From positions 5,675 through 69,674 of the forward strand of contig DQGD01000007.1 of the NCBI GenBank assembly GCA_003533505.1: 64,000 bases of DNA, read 5' to 3'. This DNA comes from Clostridiales bacterium. Lineage in GTDB: Bacteria; Bacillota; Clostridia; Christensenellales; Pumilibacteraceae. Below are positions 51,810 through 60,589 of this stretch, in pieces. Positions within the stretch are counted from its first letter, which is position 1; every line of letters begins with the position of its first letter. The translations under genes were made by a program, and so were the position numbers. The notes below the pieces were generated by a model. It saw nothing but the letters and a program-made list of their open reading frames with translations. It was not told the DNA's origin and searched no databases.

Positions 51810-52634
51810 ATGGACTGGAATCAGATATGGCAGACGGTGCAGTCGTGGATGATGAACACGGGCATAAAGATCGTTGTATCGATAATTCTGCTGATTGTTT
51901 CGTTCGCGATCATAAATTTCATCGCGAAAAAAGTGGAAAAGCATGGTCGGAAAGCCGAGGAAAAGCACAAGGTCGACAAAACTTTGTACCGCACGCTGAG
52001 TTACGTTCTCAAAGTCGGGCTGAAAGTCATAGTTGTGGTGTGCCTTATCGGTTACCTCGGCATCAACACCGGCGCGATAACGGCGCTTATCGCTTCGCTC
52101 GGCGTAGGCGTGGGTCTGGCGGTGAACGGCACGCTGTCGAACTTCGCGGGCGGCGTACTGCTGATTATCACGCGCCCGTTCCGCGACGACGATTATATCG
52201 CGGCCAACGGCTACGAAGGCACGGTCGAAGATATCCGGATTTGCTATACGATTATACGTACGTACGACAACAAACTCGTGTACTTACCGAACGGCAAACT
52301 GTCTACCGGCGAGATAGTAAACTATACGGCGAAAAGTACGCGGAGAGTGGATATAAACTTTACGATTTCGTATAACGCGGACTTTAAGAAAGCCGAGGAA
52401 ATTTTTCTTGATGTTTGCGCGAAAAATCCGCTTATCTTACAAGATCCCGCGCCGTCTTCGCGCGTAGCCGAGCATGGCGACAGCAGTATCGTTCTCGGCA
52501 GCAAGGCTTGGTGCAAAGCGGAGGATTACTGGACGGTGTACTTCGACCTTATGGAGCAGGTCAAGACCGCGTTCGACGAAAACGGTATCGAAATTCCGTA
52601 CAACCAACTCGACGTTCATGTCAAAAACGATTAA
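51810..52634 (+). CDS. mscS: Small-conductance mechanosensitive channel (MscS)
   Basis: 274 residues. N-terminal helices (about 10-38 and 63-85), then the pore helix rich in Gly and Ala (GAITALIASLGVGVGLAVNG), the LSNFAGGVLLIITRPFRDDD transition and the beta domain with VEDIRICYTIIRTYDNKLVY and LPNGKLSTGEIVNY. All are classical MscS features. It releases solutes on hypo-osmotic shock. Its 3' end overlaps a small ORF starting at 52618. Confidence 0.93.
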   Translation: MDWNQIWQTVQSWMMNTGIKIVVSIILLIVSFAIINFIAKKVEKHGRKAEEKHKVDKTLYRTLSYVLKVGLKVIVVVCLIGYLGINTGAITALIASLGVGVGLAVNGTLSNFAGGVLLIITRPFRDDDYIAANGYEGTVEDIRICYTIIRTYDNKLVYLPNGKLSTGEIVNYTAKSTRRVDINFTISYNADFKKAEEIFLDVCAKNPLILQDPAPSSRVAEHGDSSIVLGSKAWCKAEDYWTVYFDLMEQVKTAFDENGIEIPYNQLDVHVKND

Positions 52635-52761
52635 ACCATCCGGATGGGCGCTCGTGCGCGACTACGGCAGACGTTTGACGGCTTATGACGGCGACAGAAA
52701 GTACGTCCGCGCGATTTTCAGACTGTACGACGACAAGGACGACGCAGATGAACGTATGTAA
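52618..52761 (+). CDS. Small ORF between mscS and the DNA methyltransferase
   Basis: 47 residues (MSKTIKPSGWALVRDYGRRL, then AYDGDRKYVRAIFRLYDDKD, ending DADERM) starting 17 bases inside the end of mscS and overlapping the first bases of the next gene. Composition is basic then acidic. No convincing ribosome site. It may be a remnant of a larger protein or a coupling frame; not recognised. Confidence 0.3.
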   Translation: MSKTIKPSGWALVRDYGRRLTAYDGDRKYVRAIFRLYDDKDDADERM

Positions 52762-53251
52762 GAAAATCTACCGCACGTCCGACGGTTTCGACGACATGAT
52801 TATGTTTTCGGACGGCAAGTCGCTGACGGGGCTGATATTTTCGGACTCGACGGACAAAAGCAAGTTCGGCGAGGGCGAGGAGAGAAATTTACCCGTTTTC
52901 GGGCAAACCGAGGAGTGGCTGGACGCGTACTTTTCGGGGCGCGACCCCGGGGCGGCGCCGCCGATTGACCTCGGCGACTTGTCCGAATTCCGCAGGCGCG
53001 TGACCGAGCTCATGCTGGAAATTCCATACGGAAGCACGCGCACCTACGGCGAAATCGCGGCGACGATTGCCGCCGAGCGCGGCGTGAAGAGAATGTCCGC
53101 GCAAGCTGTCGGCGGCGCGGTGGGCGCAAACCCCGTGTGCATTATCGTGCCCTGTCATCGCGTGATGGGAGCAGGCGGCAAGCTCACGGGTTACGGCGGC
53201 GGAATACAAAATAAAATCGCGCTGTTAAAACTCGAGGGCGCGATTGAATAG
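52748..53251 (+). CDS. ogt: Methylated-DNA--protein-cysteine methyltransferase
   Basis: 167 residues from the ATG at 52748. It repairs O6-methylguanine by transferring the methyl group to its own cysteine. The active-site motif IVPCHRVMGAGGKLTGYGGG places Cys 136 as acceptor; the DNA-binding block LMLEIPYGSTRTYGEIAATI and AVGGAVGANP precede it. Length is typical. Upstream in-frame codons reach 52685 but lack family homology. Ribosome site is weak, so expression may depend on reading from the small ORF upstream. Confidence 0.93.
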   Translation: MNVCKKIYRTSDGFDDMIMFSDGKSLTGLIFSDSTDKSKFGEGEERNLPVFGQTEEWLDAYFSGRDPGAAPPIDLGDLSEFRRRVTELMLEIPYGSTRTYGEIAATIAAERGVKRMSAQAVGGAVGANPVCIIVPCHRVMGAGGKLTGYGGGIQNKIALLKLEGAIE

Positions 53252-53299
53252 CGACGACTGTTTGCGGCATGGCGACGGCAGTCGTTAAGAGGAGAAGCA

Positions 53300-54382
53300 A
53301 TGAACAAAATCGTAAAGAGAATATTGATTGCGCTGGGCGCGTTTCTCGGCATAATCGTGCTCGTCGTCGGCGGCTATGTGATTTACGTCGTGGCGTCGTA
53401 TTCGAGAATAGAGGACAACCTCGCGCTCACGCCCGAAAACGCGAGCGGCGGCGCGGTCAGGACGGGCGAGGAGTACACCGTCGTCACGCAAAACCTCGGT
53501 TTCGGAGCTTATACCGCCGATTTCACGTTCTTTATGGACGGCGGCAAGGAGTCGCGAGCGAGGAGCGCGGACAGCGTGAAAGCGTGCGTTTCGCAGGGTG
53601 CGGAAAAGGTCAGGTCGTTTGACCCCGACTTCGCGTTCTTTCAGGAAGTCGACACGGGCTCGACGCGCAGCTACGATATTGACGAGCGTGAAATCGTAAA
53701 GAGCTATTTCGAGGGTTTTTCGTCGTCGTTCGCGGTGAATTATCATTCGGCGTATCTGTTCTATCCTATTTTCGAGCCGCACGGAGCGTCCAACAGCGGC
53801 ATGCTTACGCTGTCGAAGTCCGCGATTAACTCGGCAACGCGCCGAAGCTTGCCTATTTCCACGGGTATGTCGAAGTTTCTCGACCTCGACCGCTGTTACA
53901 GCGTTTCGCGAGTGCCCGTCGAGGGCGGCAAGGAGCTTGTGCTCGTCAACGTGCACCTGTCGGCTTACGGCGGCAGCGACGAAATCCGCGCGGCGCAGAT
54001 GAACATGGTGCTCGGCGAAATTCAAACCGAGTACGACAAGGGCAATTACTGCGTGGTGGGCGGCGACTTCAACCACGATTTTACGGGCGATTCCACGCAA
54101 AAGCTCAACGGCGGCGAACACGTCGACTTCGGCTGGGCGATGCCGTTTCCCACGGATATGCTGAGCGAGTACCCGGCGGTAGTGCACGCGACGGATTATT
54201 CGGACGGCTTGAAGCCCACCTGCCGCAACTGCGATGTGCCGTATAAAGAAGGAAATTTCACCATTATCGTCGACGGTTTTTTGGTCAGCAAAAACGTCCG
54301 GGTTACCTACCTCGACAACGTCGTCACGGGCTTTGTTTATTCCGACCATAACCCCGTGGTAATGAAATTCACGCTGCTTTAA
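53300..54382 (+). CDS. Membrane-anchored endonuclease/exonuclease/phosphatase-fold protein
   Basis: 360 residues. N-terminal helix (about 8-32) anchors it; the EEP domain shows TVVTQNLGFGAYTADF, DFAFFQEVDTGSTRSYDIDE (metal Glu), LVNVHLSAYG, VVGGDFNHDF and the C-terminal YSDHNPVVMKF with catalytic His. The family includes phosphodiesterases acting on lipids, nucleotides or DNA; an exported location favours a phospholipid or extracellular nucleic acid substrate. AGAGGAG precedes the start. Confidence 0.82.
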   Translation: MNKIVKRILIALGAFLGIIVLVVGGYVIYVVASYSRIEDNLALTPENASGGAVRTGEEYTVVTQNLGFGAYTADFTFFMDGGKESRARSADSVKACVSQGAEKVRSFDPDFAFFQEVDTGSTRSYDIDEREIVKSYFEGFSSSFAVNYHSAYLFYPIFEPHGASNSGMLTLSKSAINSATRRSLPISTGMSKFLDLDRCYSVSRVPVEGGKELVLVNVHLSAYGGSDEIRAAQMNMVLGEIQTEYDKGNYCVVGGDFNHDFTGDSTQKLNGGEHVDFGWAMPFPTDMLSEYPAVVHATDYSDGLKPTCRNCDVPYKEGNFTIIVDGFLVSKNVRVTYLDNVVTGFVYSDHNPVVMKFTLL

Positions 54383-54430
54383 GGCGTAATAAACGGTATT
54401 TTAAAAGGAAACAGGCTTTAAGCATGGAAT

Positions 54431-54476
54431 TTCAAAGAAACGAGCGAATGCATTTGCGTTCGCTCGTTTCTTTGAA
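54431..54476. terminator. Perfect 18-base-pair hairpin between convergent genes
   Basis: TTCAAAGAAACGAGCGAA and its exact complement TTCGCTCGTTTCTTTGAA surround a ten-base loop. There is no T run of note, so it may act as a bidirectional transcription barrier or an mRNA-end stabiliser. Confidence 0.65.
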
Positions 54477-54586
54477 TAACGGTTTTTATGGGGCGCGGCG
54501 CGGCAGTTTTATAAATGATAGCCAAGCGTAATCCTTAATTAAAGCCTCATCAGTCACTTCGTGACAGCTATAAATCGCTCACCGCT

Positions 54587-55519
54587 TTAGAATATGATTC
54601 TGAAAATGATGTCCTGCGCGTAGTCGCCGAAGTCGGTGCCGAAAATGTTGATGCCGCCGCAGTGTACCGCGTCGTGCTTCACGCCGATTTTGACGGAAAC
54701 GTAGGGCTTGGACATGATGTCCAGGTTTTTGAGATTGACGTAGCTCATGAACTGATTGTTCATCGTTGTGCCCGAGTCGGTGATGTGCCAATTGGTGAGA
54801 ATGCCGTACTGCGTGTGAGTGTTAGGCCAAAAGGGCGGATTGAACTGTCCGCGCCTGCCGCCGAAATCGCCGGGGCAAACCCAGGTGCCGATTTCCATGT
54901 CGTTTATCCACACGGTGATGTCCGACTTGAAGTCGTTGTTGTAAAGCGGCGCTTCGGAGCACGCCTCGAACGACAGCTCCAGCCGTTTTATCGTCTGCTT
55001 TATGTCGGCGGTGCTCACGCGGTATTCCACTCTGCCTTTCGAGAACCACATCAGCGCGGCTTCGTTTCTCCTCGGCGAGAAGAACAGCGACACGTCGTCA
55101 TCAAGTCCGATTCGCTCGGACTTACTCACTATGCCGCAGGGCGCGACGATGTTCTCGTAGGTGGAGAACGAACCGATGGGAATATTATGCTCGATTTTCA
55201 GCGAACGTTCGTGCTGCATTTCGAGCAGCTGGTCGAAGAGAGTGATGACGATTTTGTCGCAGCTTCGATAGCAAGTGCGCGTCTTTCCGGTGGTGGTGTA
55301 GTTGACCTCGGTCAGCAGCAGCCCGGCTTGCTCGAGGAGATTGATGTTCAGCGCGGTGCTGGAAATGGGCTGACCAAGCGTGAGCGCGATTTCCTTTACG
55401 CTCATACTCGAAAATATCAGCAGCTTGAGTATGTCGATGCGAATGGGGCTGGAGAGCGCCTTTGCGAGATTAAGCACCTTTTCGTCGTCGTCAAGCGTCA
55501 GCTTCATCGGATACAGCAT
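54587..55519 (-). CDS. ArsR-type regulator with a C-terminal ligand-binding domain
   Basis: 310 residues. The N-terminal winged helix is of ArsR type (LAKALSSPIRIDILKLLIFS, then SVKEIALTLGQPISSTALNI, then NLLEQAGLLLTE). The remaining ~200 residues form a beta-rich domain (SLFFSPRRNEAALMWFSKGR, WINDMEIGTWVCPGDFGGRR, GGINIFGTDFGDYAQDIIFR) that is not part of classical ArsR proteins. Similar proteins sit beside glycoside hydrolase operons in Clostridia, so a sugar ligand is plausible. It is divergent from the GH2/ABC operon. Confidence 0.78.
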   Translation of the reverse strand: MLYPMKLTLDDDEKVLNLAKALSSPIRIDILKLLIFSSMSVKEIALTLGQPISSTALNINLLEQAGLLLTEVNYTTTGKTRTCYRSCDKIVITLFDQLLEMQHERSLKIEHNIPIGSFSTYENIVAPCGIVSKSERIGLDDDVSLFFSPRRNEAALMWFSKGRVEYRVSTADIKQTIKRLELSFEACSEAPLYNNDFKSDITVWINDMEIGTWVCPGDFGGRRGQFNPPFWPNTHTQYGILTNWHITDSGTTMNNQFMSYVNLKNLDIMSKPYVSVKIGVKHDAVHCGGINIFGTDFGDYAQDIIFRIIF

Positions 55520-55550
55520 GTCGTTTTCCCCTCTTCGGTGAGTTTATTTT

Positions 55551-55594
55551 CTACCGTGATTATACCAAATCGCGCGGCGGTTTGTCAACGGTAG
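55551..55594 (-). promoter_or_regulatory. Regulator promoter framed by an inverted repeat
   Basis: On the minus strand TTGACA (55588-55583), 18-base spacer, TATAAT (55564-55559). CTACCGT (55551-55557) and ACGGTAG (55588-55594) form an inverted repeat that exactly frames the -10 and -35, a plausible autoregulatory operator. Confidence 0.65.
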
Positions 55595-55810
55595 AAGTGC
55601 AATATTTTTGAAAAAGCACGACGGAGAATTTTCCAAATTATGTAAAGCATCTCGGCGGTAACGAACGCTTTAATTCAAGTGTTGCCGCGGTTTCGGCATG
55701 TAAAAAACCGTTTTACCGTGGTTTTTTCGGCGGCAAAACGGCGGAAACGTAACCGTTTCAAAGATTTTGTGACTAGTCGGATAATTTTGAGGCTAATTTA
55801 TGTAAACGTA

Positions 55811-55839
55811 TTGTGCATAGCTCCGATAGCCCTTATAAT
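55811..55839 (+). promoter_or_regulatory. Promoter of the GH2/ABC importer operon
   Basis: TTGTGC (55811-55816), 17-base spacer, perfect TATAAT (55834-55839), about 75 bases before the GH2 start. The weak -35 suggests need for an activator. Upstream, AAAAAACC..GGTTTTTT (55702-55727) is a hairpin of unclear role. Confidence 0.65.
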
Positions 55840-55912
55840 TATATCGACAAGCGGAGACTTCGCCGTTTTACGAGGGGAGCGCGCCGCGACAAATTACTTC
55901 AAAGGGAAACTT

Positions 55913-57673
55913 ATGAGAAACGAACACCCCGAACCACAACTGAAAAGAGATAAGTGGCAGACCCTGAACGGCGAGTGGGAATTCGCGTTCGGCGAGGCGG
56001 CGAACGTTACCGATTTCGTGACGGGAAAAGCCGAGATGCCGATGAAAATCAACGTGCCGTTCGCGTACCAGAGCGAGCTGAGCGGCATCGGCGACAAATC
56101 GGTGCACACGACGGTCAGGTATCGCAGGAGCTTTACGCTTTCGCCTGCGCTGAAAAAGGCGAAAGGCGTGGTGCTGCGATTTCTGGCAGTCGACTATGAC
56201 TGCACGGTATGGGTCAACGGCTGCTTTGCGGTTTCGCACCGCGGCGGCTACGGCGCGTTCTACGCCGACGTCACGCCCTACCTTAACCCCACGGGCGAGC
56301 AGATTATCGCCGTGGAAGCGCGCGACTCGCAGGACGAGGCTCAGCCGCGCGGCAAGCAGAGCTGGCTGGACGGCTCGCACCGCTGCTGGTACACGCAGAC
56401 GACGGGCATTTGGCAGAGCGTATGGCTGGAGGCGCACGACGGCGATTTCGTAAATCGGCTGACGATGACGCCCGACGTAAACTCGGCTACGGTTAAACTC
56501 GACGTCGCGCTCGAGTACGGGCTTGCCGACGAGCTCGAAGCGGAGATTGTCGCGCCGAGCGGAGAGAGAACGACGCTGACGACAAGCCTGTCGGGCAAGC
56601 GGAACAGACTTACGATTGACTTGAAAAAGCCCGACCTTATCGACGAAATTCAACTGTGGTCGCCCGACAAGCCGGTTTTATACGGGCTTAACCTGACTAT
56701 AAGGCAGGACGGAAAAGCGGCGGACGCGATAAAGAGCTATTTTGCGCTGCGCGAGGTGCGTGCGGAGGGCGACAAGCTGTACCTTAACAATCAGCCGCTG
56801 AAATTCAAGCTTGTGCTCGACCAGGGCTATTGGGCGGACGGGGGCATGACTCCGCCGTCGACGGACGCTCTCAGACAGGATATTCTCACCGCCAAAGCAA
56901 TGGGCTTCAACGGCGCGCGAAAGCATCAGAAGCTCGAGGACCCGTACTTTTATTACTACGCCGACACGCTGGGATTTTTGGTGTGGTCGGAAACGCCCAG
57001 CGCGTACCTGTATACGCCCGAAGCGCAGAAATCGCTGGTCGAAACGCAGTTCGACGTGGTGGCGCGTTCGTACAATCACCCGTCGGTGGTGGCTTACGTC
57101 CCCGTCAACGAGAGCTGGGGAGTAAAAGAAGTGCTTTACGACGAGCGGCAGCAGTCGTTCGCGAAATCGCTGTACAGACTTGTGAAGTCGCTCGACTCCT
57201 CGAGGCTGGTGGTGACCAACGACGGCTGGGAGAATATGGAGGAAACCGATTTAATCACGGTGCACGACTATTCTAAGCTGGGCGACGAGTTCGCGGCAAA
57301 GTATTCTGATTTACGCGAGGACACATTCCCCATGTGGAAGCGGCTGATGGCAAGAGGCGAAACGCTGCCCGTAAAGCCCGTGATGCTCACCGAGTACGGC
57401 GGCATCGCGATAGACACGGGCACGGGCTGGGGCTACAGCGGAGCGGAGAAGAGCGTCGACGACTTTTTGGTTCGCTTCGAGAAGCTGAGCGAAAACGCGT
57501 TCGCGGCGTTCCCCGTCGGCGTGTGCTACACGCAGCTCACCGACGTCGAGCAGGAGCAGAACGGTCTACTCGACCATCGCCACCGCCCCAAATTTTCGGT
57601 ACATAGTATAAGGGAAATAATGGACAAGTTCGACGGAACGAGTCAATTCGCAAAAAAGGAGAAGATTTTATGA
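55913..57673 (+). CDS. GH2-family glycoside hydrolase (beta-galactosidase/glucuronidase type)
   Basis: 586 residues from the ATG at 55913; the open frame upstream contains the promoter. No signal peptide. A sugar-binding jelly roll (WQTLNGEWEFAFG, VRYRRSFTLS, DYDCTVWVNGCFAVSHRGGY) is followed by an Ig-like domain and a barrel with YVPVNESWGV (acid/base Glu 400) and MLTEYGGIAID (nucleophile Glu 494). The short length resembles GH2 enzymes acting on small oligosaccharides. The exact sugar is not determinable. Its stop overlaps the next start (ATGA). Confidence 0.88.
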   Translation: MRNEHPEPQLKRDKWQTLNGEWEFAFGEAANVTDFVTGKAEMPMKINVPFAYQSELSGIGDKSVHTTVRYRRSFTLSPALKKAKGVVLRFLAVDYDCTVWVNGCFAVSHRGGYGAFYADVTPYLNPTGEQIIAVEARDSQDEAQPRGKQSWLDGSHRCWYTQTTGIWQSVWLEAHDGDFVNRLTMTPDVNSATVKLDVALEYGLADELEAEIVAPSGERTTLTTSLSGKRNRLTIDLKKPDLIDEIQLWSPDKPVLYGLNLTIRQDGKAADAIKSYFALREVRAEGDKLYLNNQPLKFKLVLDQGYWADGGMTPPSTDALRQDILTAKAMGFNGARKHQKLEDPYFYYYADTLGFLVWSETPSAYLYTPEAQKSLVETQFDVVARSYNHPSVVAYVPVNESWGVKEVLYDERQQSFAKSLYRLVKSLDSSRLVVTNDGWENMEETDLITVHDYSKLGDEFAAKYSDLREDTFPMWKRLMARGETLPVKPVMLTEYGGIAIDTGTGWGYSGAEKSVDDFLVRFEKLSENAFAAFPVGVCYTQLTDVEQEQNGLLDHRHRPKFSVHSIREIMDKFDGTSQFAKKEKIL

Positions 57674-59598
57674 AGAGAATAATGTGTTTGCTGTTATGCA
57701 TGGTGTGCTGCATTCCGCTTTTCACGGGCTGCTCGGCTAAAGGCAACACCAACAGACTGCAATTTTGGGTGTACGGCTCGTCCGACCAGCTCGACATGTA
57801 CACCAGAGTAACCGACGCCTTTAACGAGAGCTACGGCAAAGAGCACGGCATACAAGTCGATATTTCGCAAAAACCTAACGGAAGCTATGCGCAGACCGTG
57901 CAGGTTTCGTCCGCGTCCGAGGCAGGTCCCGACGTGTTCCTCATCGCCGAAGCGGAGTTCAAGTCATGGATAGTGGGCGAGTACTTTTGCCCCATTCAGG
58001 AATACGTCGACAAGGTGACGGACATCGACCTCGGCGACATAATGCCCACCACGGTCAACCGCTTGCGCTACAATCGCGAAACCAACACCTCGCACACCGA
58101 CGACCCCCTTTACGGCTTGCCGCTCGACTCGCAGCCCACCGCGCTTTACTATAATCAGACGATGCTGGAAAAAGCCGGCATAGCGGTCATCAGCGTTGAC
58201 GAAGCGGACTTGGACAAGTGGAACGCCGGCGAAATCGCCGACAACAACGGCAAGAAGAAATCGGACTTTCCGCAGCTGTCGGGCGTGACGGTGCCGGCAA
58301 AGGGCTATTACCGCTCGCTCAATCCTTACTATTATAACGGCGAATACACGAAAACGTGGGTTAAGCCGGCGTTCAAAGACAACGAAGAAGTCGCCGTGTT
58401 CAACAACCGCATCGCGATGAATTGGGACGAAGTGGAAGACCTCGGTATGCTGTTCTCGGGTAAATACAACCCGAAGCCCGGCGAAGAGAACAAGGCAAAC
58501 CCCGTGACCGAGTTTGGCACGCAGTACGGTTATTTCACCGAGTGGTGGTTTAACTACGGCTGGAGCGTGGGCGGCGACTGCCTTAACGACCTTACCGACG
58601 GCGGCGAGTGGAATTTCTCGCTGCTCGACCCCAACCCCAACTTCGTGGTGGCGGACGGCAAGACCTTTACGGGCAGAACGGGCAAGACTTATAACGCCGG
58701 CGAAACGATTAGCTTCGTCGACAAGATGAATATCCTTCAAAAGGACGGCAAGGACGAAGTGCTTGTGCCCGACGTTTACGGCGATTATCTCCATGACAAC
58801 GCCAACGTCGTGAAAAACGCCGACGGCGCGGTTTCGGGCGACAAAGCGGGGCTGTGGAGCGGCGTGACCGAAGCGGAATCGGCGGGTACGCTCAATCGGC
58901 TTCCGTCCACGCGCGACGCGTTCAACCGCTATCTTAAACTGGGCGCGAAAACCGACGCGAATATCGACGGAGATAGCGGACTGGATATTTCGCCCAACCC
59001 CTCGACGTTTGCTTCGCGCACCTCGATGAATTACTTTTTCTCGCAAAGCCTCGCGGTGCTGGCGCAGTCGTCGGTTTACATGGCGGACCTCAGTGAGGAA
59101 GCCAAGGCGCGCGGTTTTCAGTGGGACGTAGCGCCGCTCGCGGTGTATAAAGAATACACCGACCCGTCCGACCCGAATTGCGACATCGTGAAGGCGCAGG
59201 GCAAACAGGCAGGACACAGCAATTCGCTGTCGATGGTTATGCGCACGGGCTCGACGAAAAAACAGCAGGCGGCGCAGTTCATGATGTGGATGGCGTCTGC
59301 CGAAGGACAGAAAATCCGCGCGTCGATAGGCTTTTTCCCCAACCAGAAGTCGCTGCTTCCCGAGGTTGAGTTCAAAAAAGGCATAGCGCCCGGCAACGTG
59401 CGCGTGTTCAGCGAAGCGCTGGAGTTCCAGGGACCCGGCGATTGGTGGTACATGCCCGACCACGTTTGGGTGGAAAAGTGGTGCGTCGACCTCAACGCCG
59501 ACGTCAGAAACGGCAAGATGACTTACGCCGACTGGTACTCGCCGGCGATAATCCGCACCAACGATTGGTTGCAGCAGTACAAGCAGTATCAGAGATAA
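57670..59598 (+). CDS. Oligosaccharide-binding lipoprotein (CUT1)
   Basis: 642 residues; lipobox FTGC (Cys 21). Family 1 binding-protein fold with an inserted middle section: LQFWVYGSSDQLDMYTRVTD, DVFLIAEAEFKSWIVGEYFC, YGLPLDSQPTALYYNQTMLE and a C-terminal FMMWMASAEGQKIRASIGFF block. It is longer than most (about 420-550), which hints at a larger oligosaccharide. Four-base overlap with the GH2 gene; permeases follow. Confidence 0.88.
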   Translation: MKRIMCLLLCMVCCIPLFTGCSAKGNTNRLQFWVYGSSDQLDMYTRVTDAFNESYGKEHGIQVDISQKPNGSYAQTVQVSSASEAGPDVFLIAEAEFKSWIVGEYFCPIQEYVDKVTDIDLGDIMPTTVNRLRYNRETNTSHTDDPLYGLPLDSQPTALYYNQTMLEKAGIAVISVDEADLDKWNAGEIADNNGKKKSDFPQLSGVTVPAKGYYRSLNPYYYNGEYTKTWVKPAFKDNEEVAVFNNRIAMNWDEVEDLGMLFSGKYNPKPGEENKANPVTEFGTQYGYFTEWWFNYGWSVGGDCLNDLTDGGEWNFSLLDPNPNFVVADGKTFTGRTGKTYNAGETISFVDKMNILQKDGKDEVLVPDVYGDYLHDNANVVKNADGAVSGDKAGLWSGVTEAESAGTLNRLPSTRDAFNRYLKLGAKTDANIDGDSGLDISPNPSTFASRTSMNYFFSQSLAVLAQSSVYMADLSEEAKARGFQWDVAPLAVYKEYTDPSDPNCDIVKAQGKQAGHSNSLSMVMRTGSTKKQQAAQFMMWMASAEGQKIRASIGFFPNQKSLLPEVEFKKGIAPGNVRVFSEALEFQGPGDWWYMPDHVWVEKWCVDLNADVRNGKMTYADWYSPAIIRTNDWLQQYKQYQR

Positions 59599-59632
59599 TC
59601 CGCGCCGAAAAGGGCGAGAAGAGGAAAGACTA

Positions 59633-60580
59633 ATGGATTTATACGGAAAATATCTTCACGTTCGTTCCGCGGAAGAAAAGAAAGCGCGGAGGAGAAAGAT
59701 TTTACGCCGCAACGTTATCGCGACGGCAATGGCTTCGCCGCCGTTCATAGGCTTTTTGTGCTTTACCGCCGTGCCTATGATAATGTCGCTGGTGATTTCC
59801 TTCACCGAGCTGCACTCGTACAATCTTTCGCTGGCGAAGTTTATCGGTATCCGCAACTACGTTGAGGTCATAAAGTCCGAAATGCTGTGGACGTCGATAC
59901 TCAACACGCTGTACTACTGTCTGAGCGTGCCGATAAACATCTGCGTTTCGCTGTTTCTCGCCAACGTACTCACGCGCAAGATTTTCTGCGGAAAAATCGC
60001 GAGAATAATACTGTTCGTTCCGCAGGTTTGCTCGTCCGTCGCGGTAACGCTGATGTGGCAGTGGATTTTCGAGGACAACTACGGCGTGATAAACACCGTG
60101 CTCACCGCGATGGGACTGCCTAAAATCGCGTTCATGACCGATAAAAATTGGTTTATGCCGGCGGTGCTCACCATAAGCCTGTGGCAGAACGGTACAAACG
60201 TCGTACTGCTTCAGGCGGCGTTCGTCAACATAAACAAGTCGCTTCAGGAAGCGGCGCGTATCGACGGCGCGAACGAGCGCAAAGTGTTCTGGCGCGTGAC
60301 GCTGCCGGGGCTTACGCCCACGCTGTTCTACATGCTGACGATGAACCTCATCGCCGCGCTTCAGGAGCAGACGGTAATGCAGATTATCACGACCAACGGC
60401 GTGGGACCGGGGTACCGTGCGCTTACGCTGGTGTACTACATCTACCGCATGGCGTTTACCTACACCGCCACGATGGGTATGGGCATGGCGTGCGCGCTCA
60501 GCTGGATTGTCGCGATATTTATTCTCATCGTGACCAGAATCAACTTCCGCCTCGGGCAGAAGTGGGTTTGCTACGACTAG
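59633..60580 (+). CDS. Sugar ABC permease (MalF/UgpA type)
   Basis: 315 residues, six predicted helices. N-terminal ASPPFIGFLCFTAVPMIMSL and EAA loop LQEAARIDGANERKVFWRVT, LPGLTPT. GAAGAGGAAAG precedes the start. Partner of the permease at 60590. Confidence 0.9.
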   Translation: MDLYGKYLHVRSAEEKKARRRKILRRNVIATAMASPPFIGFLCFTAVPMIMSLVISFTELHSYNLSLAKFIGIRNYVEVIKSEMLWTSILNTLYYCLSVPINICVSLFLANVLTRKIFCGKIARIILFVPQVCSSVAVTLMWQWIFEDNYGVINTVLTAMGLPKIAFMTDKNWFMPAVLTISLWQNGTNVVLLQAAFVNINKSLQEAARIDGANERKVFWRVTLPGLTPTLFYMLTMNLIAALQEQTVMQIITTNGVGPGYRALTLVYYIYRMAFTYTATMGMGMACALSWIVAIFILIVTRINFRLGQKWVCYD

Positions 60581-60589
60581 GAGGGACGC

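Noticed and set aside
55679..55912. N-terminal 78-residue extension of the GH2 enzyme with a hydrophobic segment
   Set aside because: The stretch contains the predicted promoter and lacks homology to GH2; the ATG at 55913 has its own ribosome-site-like AAAGGG.
57964..59463. 499-residue minus-strand open frame opposite the third binding protein
   Set aside because: Same antisense effect in high-GC coding sequence; no ribosome site and no motif.
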